The notes under the pieces are model-generated. The model worked only from the letters and a program-made list of their open reading frames with translations, was not told where the DNA came from and did not search any database. DNA of 64,000 bases from Rhizophagus clarus (taxonomy: Eukaryota > Glomeromycota > Glomeromycetes > Glomerales > Glomeraceae), in contig BLAL01000183.1 of NCBI GenBank assembly GCA_015698045.1, forward strand, positions 620,001-684,000, given 5' to 3'. A program made the position numbers and the translations under genes. Of the stretch, positions 56,522 through 64,000 are shown in pieces (the stretch's first letter is position 1; every line of letters begins with the position of its first letter).

Positions 56522-57600
56522 TTAAATTTGCTGTGATGGATCTGCTAACATCCTTTTTAACATTGTACCCCATGTATCTGTTGTAGAAGGAATGACAATC
56601 TATTTATAAAATATTAATTATTAAAAGTAATTTATAAATTTAAATGATATTAATATGTACATACTTGAAAGGGAAATGGATTAGCCTCTGAAGTTGTAAT
56701 AGGAGGTATATGATCTTTTTTATCATTAATGAAACGTATAATATTTAAAAAGCATGTTGTTAATTGAGCACTCATTTCTTTTCGAATTCTTAATGTCTCT
56801 AAATGATTAGTATTTAGAGTTGTTGTATTGAAGAAAATTGAAAAACATGTATAAAGTAAAGAAAGTAGGATAATTTTGTTAATTTTAATAAATTAAATGT
56901 TCAAAGGATAAAAACAACACGTTAGGGGGTAAAGATATACCTCCATCAGTTCGACATATAACAGTGTTTATGGTAACGGCCCATTGTTCCCAACATATTT
57001 CTTCTTCAGATTTAGTAAACCAAGCTTTTTTTGTTCTTTTTTCATGAAACATTACAGCAATCTACAATATTTTCATTATTTAATGAGACAATTATAATAT
57101 AACAAGCAATTTTAAGCAAACAGGAACGAAATACTTCACTTGTCCTTTTTGATTTCCTTGGGTTTCTAAGATACGCATAAATTGATCTACATTATCGTCA
57201 ACTTTTTTTTCAATTTCTGGGTCATCTATGGCAGACTAAATAAATTAATTAGCAACGTTAGGAGGAATCAATGATATTAACCGTTGGTAAAGACCTAAAA
57301 CACGAAATTGTGGTAAGTGACCTACATATGTGATATCTAATAAATCCACTTCTTTTGGTTTAACAGTCCCGAATACACGATAAAACAGTATAGTATGTAA
57401 TATTCCTTTATAAACAAGGAGAATTTAGGATATAATAGATATAGTAGAACATTATTTTAAATATTTACCGTGTAGAATATCTGCAACAGCCGTTCGATCT
57501 ACCGTCTTAGTAAAAATTTTTTATTTATTATGAAATGCGTAAATTGAAAAGAGTTAATATAAATATTTACCAGTTCGATCTGATATACTTCTGGATTCAT
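56522..57600 (-). CDS. ATG101: Autophagy-related protein 101 (ATG101), seven exons
   Basis: HORMA-domain subunit that, with ATG13, supports the ATG1 kinase complex at the start of autophagy. Exons: 57600-57571, 57505-57469, 57405-57326, 57235-57140, 57061-56941, 56798-56665, 56599-56522. They total 576 nt and 191 residues, somewhat shorter than the ~218 of animals. All six introns (63-142 bp) have GT...AG and join in frame. Family features: 'MNPEVYQIEL' at the start, 'VDLLDITY', 'VDDNVDQFMRIL', 'KGQIAVMF', a WF pair in 'KKAWFTKSEEEICWEQW' (the WF finger), 'FINDKKDHIPPI' and 'WGTMLKRML' near the end. The intact frame indicates a functional host gene. It is head to head with RPL3. Budding yeast lacks ATG101, but many other fungi have it. 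Confidence 0.9.
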
Positions 57601-57764
57601 GGGTAAAACTAAACCAGTACCTTATTCAAAAATTGTTAAATTTATATTTATATATAGATCTGAATCCAGTGATTTTCGTGCGACGTTCAAAAAAATTTTT
57701 TTAAAGCAAATTCCGTCAAATCTTGATCTTCCTCTCTTTCCAATATCATCAAATAAGGAGCAAC
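57601..57764. promoter_or_regulatory. 164-bp bidirectional promoter region
   Basis: Separates the ATG of ATG101 (57600, minus) from the ATG of RPL3 (57765, plus). It must hold both 5' UTRs and promoters. It includes a T-rich tract near 57694-57706 and 'cttcctctctttcc' just before the RPL3 start, like the pyrimidine-rich starts of ribosomal protein mRNAs. No TATA-like box is convincing. Confidence 0.6.
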
Positions 57765-59440
57765 ATGGTATGTATGTTTTGTTTAAAATTAAGTTAATCC
57801 ATCCATTAAATTTTATCTCATTGAATTTATAATAATGAGTGATATTAAAATTCTTTGTTGAAAATATGAAGTCTCATAGAAAATTTGAGGCTCCCCGTCA
57901 TGGCTCTTTGGGATTTCTTCCGCGTAAACGAGCAAGAAGACACCGAGGTAAAGTCAAATCTTTTCCAAAAGATGATCCGAGTAAATCCGTTCATCTGACC
58001 GCTTTTATGGGCTATAAGGCGGGTATGACCCATGTTGTTCGTGATTTGGATCGTCCTAATTCAAGTAAGTAATTAAATGGAGATATTTTAAATCTATTAT
58101 TGATGCAATCTAAAACAAGTAAATAATTATTTAATTTAAAATAGAGATGCATAAGAAGGAAATAGTTGAAGCTGTCACCATCATTGAGACACCGCCCTTG
58201 AAAATTGTTGGTGTAGTCGGATACGTTGAAACACCAAGAGGATTACGTACATTAACCACAGTATGGGCGGAACATTTAAGTGATGAAGTTAGAAGAAGAT
58301 TTTATAAGAATTGGTATAAATCAAAAAAGAAAGCATTCACAAAATATGCTAAAAAGTATTCCGAACAAAGTAAAGAAATTGATACAGAATTAGAAAGAAT
58401 TAAAAAATACTGTCAAGTTGTAAGAGTATTAGCTCATACACAAATTCGTAAAATTAAAATTCGACAAAAGAAAGCTCATCTTATGGAAATTCAGTTAAAT
58501 GGTGGCACTATTAAAGAAAAAGTTGATTGGGCTAAAAATAATTTTGAAAAAGACGTAGACATTTCTTCAGTATTTGAACAAGACGAAGTTATTGATATTA
58601 TTGGTGTCACCAAAGGTAAAGGTTTTGAAGGGGTCACTCATCGTTGGGGAACGAAAAAACTTCCGCGTAAAACTCATAAAGGTTTGCGTAAAGTTGCTTG
58701 TATTGGTAAGTATTTTGCGTTTTTTTTTTCTCAAGGAATTAAATAATTATCTCGTGACCGCTAATTTTCCAAGTTAATATTCTCTAGGTGCATGGCATCC
58801 TTCAAGGTAAATAACATTATAGCATCTCTCGTTTTGTTTTTCTTACAAACATACAACCCGCAAATTCTAAAAAAAATGATTAATATATTAAGAGTGATGT
58901 ATTCTGTTCCACGTGCTGGTCAAAATGGATACCATCACCGAACAGAGGTCAACAAAAAAATTTATCGTATTGGTAAACATGATGATGACAATGCATCAAC
59001 TGAGTACGATAATACTAAGAAAAATATCACGCCATTGGGTGGTTTTCCGCATTATGGTATTGTTAATGAAGACTTGTAAGTAATAATTTATTTTCTTAAA
59101 TAGATAAGGTTGTTGCAAGTCCTTAGTATCTTTTTTTACTTTACTTGTGTAGCGTTATGATCAAAGGCTCATGTGTTGGAGTTAAGAAACGTGTCCTTAC
59201 TTTGAGAAAATCTTTAATCACCCATACAAAACGTTCCGCTTTGGAGAAAGTATCGCTTAAGGTACCCGTCCTATTATTGTCTTTTGTATATTTAAGTATA
59301 TTAACAATGATTTTCCCTTCAAGTTTATCGATACAAGTTCCAAATTTGGACATGGACGTTTCCAGACTCCGGAAGAAAAATATGCATATCTTGGTACTCT
59401 CAAAAAAGATACTGAAAAATCTGATAAATCTGAAAAATAA
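57765..59440 (+). CDS. RPL3: 60S ribosomal protein L3 (uL3), seven exons
   Basis: Core large-subunit protein near the peptidyl-transferase centre. Exons: 57765-57767 (only the ATG), 57872-58064, 58145-58705, 58788-58806 (19 nt), 58893-59075, 59153-59261, 59324-59440. These give 1185 nt and 394 residues, close to the usual ~387-400. The start was chosen because the family begins [20 protein letters not shown], and Met joins Ser-His-Arg only through the first intron (57768-57871, GTATGT...AAG). Other hallmarks: '[10 protein letters not shown]', '[12 protein letters not shown]', '[19 protein letters not shown]' with the W-loop, '[22 protein letters not shown]', 'HYGIVNEDF' and '[10 protein letters not shown]'. 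All introns are GT...AG and keep frame. Intact host gene. Confidence 0.97.
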
Positions 59441-59661
59441 TACTATCATTTCATTTATTACTATTAAAATTAAATTAATGGCAAAACTTGTGTTTTACAT
59501 TTTTAAATAAACCTGATAAACCGTTATACTATAAATATGTGATATTCAGCCATTTTAATATTGGCGAAATTTGATTTTTTAAGTCGGTACTTAAAACTAT
59601 TTTATTAAATAATTTGGTCATTCGATGCATAAATTACTAAAGTTCGACTTCTGAATAGGAC

Positions 59662-61062
59662 TTATTGTTGAACAGAAATATCCAATGATGATCTATTGGT
59701 ATCATTATTAGATGAACTGGAAAGTTTAGAGCGAACATCGTCTATTGAAAGTTTGCGGGCATCAGTTCCCGTAACATCATCACCAAATGGATGATTTTCT
59801 TGATTATATACCCAAGATTCTACTATTGGACGTGGATTTGAAGTGATTGTATCCAATTCACGTTTAATCAAACTATAAAAAAAGAAATTCAGTTAAAGGA
59901 AATTATCTTTCTTAAACTTTTTATACTTACAAACAAAAAGCGTCTAATTCCAAATCGTTTTCATCATAGCCAAAAGGATTCTCAATTTCAGTACCAATTC
60001 TTTTTTTTTAAAAAAAAATCACTAATATGATAAAAGAAAATTAAATTGAAGATAAAGAGTTTAACTTACAGCTCGATGCCCATCAAAATTATACATGCTA
60101 GAAAAACAATAGGAATGGTAATATAATGAAGGTTTTTAACTAATTGAAAAGGTAGACTAAGACAATAAATCCAAACAGTTTGTTTCAAATGAATAGAATA
60201 AGCTACTGGAATAGGACTTCTTAAAATTCTTTCAAATTGAGTCAAGCAATCAACCATAGTATTTAATGCAGCATACATAGAATTTGTTGAAGGAACATCA
60301 GCTTTTTTTTGTTGTGCTCGAGAATCAATATATGATGAAAGATAAAGTGTTATCTCTAAAGGTAAATTATGATTCACAGGTATCGGGGTACCCTTCCGTC
60401 TTTGATGTGGTTTAATTTTTGGTTTAAACATTCTTAAACTTAATTGTCTTCCTAACTTTGAATTTTCTCTAATTATATTCTCTGTTAAATCTTGATCCTC
60501 AATAGGTGCAAATCCTGGTAAATCACTCTTTATATTTGATATAAGATGCTTCAAATCATCATAATTACTTCCTTCTTCTTCGCGAAGATAATGCTTTGTG
60601 GCTACAGCAAATCCCATTAATAAATTTATTGCTGTTTTCTTTTCTAGAATATCTTTTGTGCCTTCGTCTTCCTTAACATTTATCCAAATAATTCTTGTAA
60701 GATTTCTTATAGCTACAATCAAAACGGACCAAAGTCTTCTTCCTTCCCAATATCTAAAAAAGAACGATTAGGCTTCCAACGGTTGTTTTTTCACGAGTAA
60801 ACAAGTTGTGTTACCTGTCATATGCAGTATTTGTTCTATAAGTAAGCAAAAGACCTACAACGAACCCAAGTATCGGAATAAATGTCGAATCTATACTCAA
60901 TTTGACGTCTGTTTTTTCATAAAGTACTGTTACGATAATTGCCACTATTGTAACCACCAAAGTAGACGGAAGTGCTTTGGGCAAAACTGACCCTTTCCAC
61001 CTAATACCATGCGGTTTATGGTATACATAAGGATCATAAACTTTGGGTTGTCTTTCAGTCAT
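59662..61062 (-). CDS. Bestrophin-type anion channel (UPF0187 family), four exons
   Basis: Membrane channel of the bestrophin/RFP-TM family, probably conducting chloride or other anions. Exons 61062-60815, 60753-60070, 59999-59931 and 59872-59662 total 1212 nt, 403 residues. All introns have GT...AG and join in frame. Features: a membrane segment 'LPSTLVVTIVAIIVTVLYEK', 'FIPILGFVVGLLLTYRTNTAYDR' running into 'YWEGRRLWSVLI' across intron 1 (the family's R-[YFW]-W-E-G-R signature), a hydrophobic pair of segments near 'IPIVFLACIILMGIE', then 'IENPFGYDENDLELDAFC', the conserved C-terminal signature. The tail is Ser-rich. Converges on RPL3 with 221 bp between the stops. Confidence 0.9.
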
Positions 61063-61490
61063 TTTATTATAATTTTCTAAAAATTTTGGTTACAATATAC
61101 ATTTTAAGAGACACGTTACATTATTTCATTAAAAAGAACTTAAAATGAATTCGTACAGGGCGTTAGTAATGATTTAGCGTCATATGTGCGTCATCATATG
61201 ACTTATCACTAGCCTATTTCGCAAAAATATAACTTTTTTTACAATACGTTAAAAGTACCACGTATGAACTTTCAAATGACACTAATTTTTCCTTAAATAT
61301 TTCGCTATATAGGGTTTTTCTATGACTTTTTGAAATTTAAACTGAGATCCTTCTGTCAATATATTGGTTCTTTCCAAAAGATTTTTACGTGACGAGTCAA
61401 TCTTTAGTATAGTTGTGTTGTAAATTTGGTTGGAAGTTTATATGTACAGTACATTGTTGAGAAATAGCTGAAGAAATTCTTTATTATATA
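61063..61490. promoter_or_regulatory. Upstream region of the bestrophin-type gene
   Basis: Non-coding, somewhat less A/T-rich than the flanks. It contains 'gcgtcatatgtgcgtcatcatatgac' at about 61177-61202, with repeated tgcgtcat/cgtcat motifs like CRE/ATF-type sites, about 120-140 bp ahead of the ATG. Regulatory role is inferred only. Confidence 0.4.
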
Positions 61491-61677
61491 CAGTTCGCCC
61501 TCTATATAATCACCCTTTCGGTTCTGTAATTTTATAGAGGAGTGATTATATAAAATTTATATGATTTTGGCTGAAATTAAATTCTGGCTGAAATTATGAA
61601 TATTAAATTATGACTATAATTGTAATATCAGCTAGAATTATGATTCATTAATAAAGAATCTTGTATAATATTAAATA
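61491..61677. mobile_element. Truncated pogo-like MITE
   Basis: Starts CAGTTCGCCCTCTATATAAT after 'tata', the same family as 55501-55970. The matching right end is missing, and it runs into the Tc1-like element, so it is probably truncated. Confidence 0.6.
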
Positions 61678-62608
61678 TGGGCCGGTGCAAAAAGATTCGT
61701 ATACCATTAAAAAAGGAAGGGATCTACACCAAGAAATACAGTATACTGTATGATCAAAATAAGGTGGGCTGAAAAAAATATATATATTATAATAAACATT
61801 TTTTATTATGGTTTTTTAACCCAATTACCCATAGCTCTTTCATGAAATAAACTGATGTACCATTAACTGATAACAAATAGTCAATGGTAATATCTGTTTA
61901 TAATTATTTTTTGGGGTTAACTTTAAATCAGAAGATCATCAGAAGGTCAAATTACGCAAGCAGGTTGCTGAGATATTGGGTATAGCTAAGACTACAGTTG
62001 GGGTCATGGTGGTAGACTAAAACAAGCATGGTGACAATATTTTTACACTACATAAATCCTTCAGAAGACCTAAATTGCAATCTGATGAAAAAATTTCAGA
62101 AATTTTGCACATGGTATTGCTTTTTCTAATGATTAATAAAATCAGACCAGTTAAAATAAATAAAGAAAAGATTCTATTTTTTTGTGTTAACATTACAGAC
62201 ACGAAGTTAATTTTGCCCCTCCTTACCTATTGAAGGCATTTAATCAGTTGTAAAAGATAAAGTTGCACATTCAGGTTCACACCCAAATCTTTTATCTGTT
62301 AGGACTTAGGAATACACTTCTAAATGAATTTAAAGAAAAAATTTCTTCAAAATTTATAGTTGAGTTTTGGAAAAGAGTACTTAAAAATGCTAAAGAATAT
62401 TTTGAGTCTGATGAAAATATACAATTATTGGATAGTGAATTTGAAGCTTATAGTAGTTCTGATAATGATCACGTTATATGATGTAATATTTATATCAAAT
62501 CTTTCCCAATATGTATTGATAGTAATTAAATAAAATAAAAAAATTTACATAGTAATATTTTTTTTATCAATGCAATATCTGATGTATGAATCTTTTTGCA
62601 TTGGCCTA
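61678..62608 (+). mobile_element. Shrunken Tc1/mariner-like element
   Basis: Ends TGGGCCGGTGCAAAAAGATT (61678) and, on the other strand, TAGGCCAATGCAAAAAGATT (62608), flanked by ta. Inside, 61935-62100 reads 'LRKQVAEILGIAKTTVGVM' and, after a stop, 'NKHGDN', 'RRPKLQSDEK', a Tc1-type helix-turn-helix. A second piece at about 62290-62480 ('KFIVEFWKRVLKNAKEYFE', acidic end) could be the C-terminus. At 931 bp it lacks most of the catalytic domain. Confidence 0.8.
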
Positions 62609-64000
62609 TAGTTATTTTTATTTTTATTTTTATTTTTTGATAACAAGAGAAGCAAAAATTGAGTACAAGACAAGCAAATAAACAAATTAACTTTAATACA
62701 TTAAAAATATGAATATCAAGATTTTGGTCAAATTGAGCTGTTAATTTACAAGAACTAAACCATGCAATTATTGTGAAATCCCTTAAGTGAAAATCAAGGT
62801 AAAAATCAAGATAGCACCCAGATTCTGCAAGATAACAATAGCATATTAAAAATATAACTAAAGTATTACTTATAAGCGTCAACTATATCATGAGCATCCC
62901 TTCTTAAATAACTTCTTTCTTAAGTAAGTTGCACAGTTCCAATTCAATAAGCACACAAAAAAATAAAAAGCCAGTCCATATTGGTCACAAAAAATAAAAA
63001 TTTCCCCTCATAACTACTGTATAGCACTGCATAAGGTATCCCTTTTCTGCATACCCTTATGATAATATACCTGGGTATTTTATTAGATAAAAAATATTTT
63101 TTTTTTTAATAAAGACCCAGATATAATATGATTTTTTAAATAAGAAAAATTGAAATAGATCTGTGTATTTTATCATTCATAGTATACTTGATTCAACCAA
63201 TAATTGAAGTAAACTTTATTACTTAATTGCATTAAAAAAAAATGATAAATCATATTACTTAATTTTATGTTATATAATTTAAACCAATAATTTATAAACT
63301 ATATTACTAATAACCAATAAATTGTGTTTTGCTGATAAAAACAATTTTTTTTTTATTTTTTTTAAAGAAATTTTGTTATTTTAGTACAATAAAATACAAA
63401 TTTCAGTTAGCAACAAATATATTGATTTTATCATAAAATACAGAATCAGTAAATTTAAAGTAATATGAGAATTATACATTTATATTAAAAAAAAAAATAA
63501 TCTTAAAATCAGAGATTAGGCTAATCAGCTAATTTGGTAATAAATAATAGTAGTAATACAATACCCTTATGATAAAATACTCTACTTTTTAATATATCCC
63601 ACACCTCATAAAATACCCATAAGTATGATTCAATTTTTAAATTACTGAAATTGATATAGATCCAGAATATTTTATACAGTACTATATGATATAATGCAAA
63701 GTTAATATACTACTTATCCAATAAGCCCCAAATAGATTAGTCAACTTAATATTAAATAGTTATTAAGTATACCAAAAATTTTATTATTAAAATTTGTATA
63801 ATTTGATAATACTAATCAAAATTATGATATTTGGCCAAAGTTATTACTTGTAATTGAAATTCAGTCATTTTAGTGATTTTAAAAATAATATGTAAATTAA
63901 ATTAAAAGATTTATAGTAATTAGTAATTATAGTTGAATTATTATTATAAAGAAATAAAATGAATATATTTTATATCACATGTTACCGTAATTATTTGCCA
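62609..64000. other. AT-rich DNA without recognisable genes
   Basis: Low-complexity A/T with several homopolymer runs. 'atacccttatgataatatac' near 63051 and 'atacccttatgataaaatac' near 63561 are similar, suggesting an old duplicated repeat. No gene supported. Confidence 0.55.

Overview
The window looks like nuclear DNA of an arbuscular mycorrhizal fungus (Glomeromycotina, Rhizophagus-like). Base composition is very AT-rich. Three intact host genes sit near the right end and have many introns of about 60-100 bp: ATG101, ribosomal protein L3 and a bestrophin-type channel. The rest is transposon-dense, and many decayed genes belong to families I associate with Rhizophagus. That last point is from memory and was not searched.

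Layout. 1-2507: AT-rich DNA with a degenerate ~178-bp tandem repeat. 2517-6195: a Mutator-like (MULE) transposon with a perfect 9-bp target-site duplication (TSD) and a decayed transposase gene. 6690-7600: a purine-rich array and candidate mini-exons on the minus strand. 8060-10715: about 23 tandem units, each shaped like a 3' splice site, a 41-nt exon and a 5' splice site. 10720-13736: AT-rich DNA, almost empty.

13737-54519 is one giant transposable element of 40.8 kb. Its terminal inverted repeats (TIRs) are about 1.25 kb and start with a perfect 34-bp palindrome. From left to right it carries: PrimPol primase-helicase, a tyrosine recombinase, an F-box/LRR protein, a small ubiquitin-like(?) ORF, a SAM-domain/PD-(D/E)XK protein, coiled-coil and zinc-ribbon proteins, a RING protein, a trihelix (SANT-like) DNA-binding protein, a Gag-like protein overlapping a retropepsin-like protease, a helix-turn-helix protein, a coiled-coil membrane-anchored protein, a FtsK/HerA-type packaging ATPase, a Polinton/Maverick-type DDE integrase, a zinc-ribbon endonuclease and an F-box protein. 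The outermost genes at both ends start inside the TIRs and share their first codons, so the TIRs probably act as paired promoters. Nearly all these genes carry in-frame stops or frameshifts, mostly explicable by C-to-T/G-to-A transitions.

Four other transposons are nested in it: a CACTA-like element (19391-23871), an 8-bp-TSD element with a large putative transposase (26549-31046), a 3.0-kb element (44164-47173) and a hAT-like element filled with hairpins (50281-52483). Three of them interrupt a gene at a base where removal restores the reading frame. Without the four insertions the element would be about 26.6 kb.

54530-56500 holds small TIR elements. 56522-61062 is the host gene island: ATG101 and RPL3 are head to head, 164 bp apart, and the bestrophin gene converges on RPL3. 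61491-62608 has a pogo-like fragment and a shrunken Tc1-like element. 62609-64000 is AT-rich with nothing recognisable.
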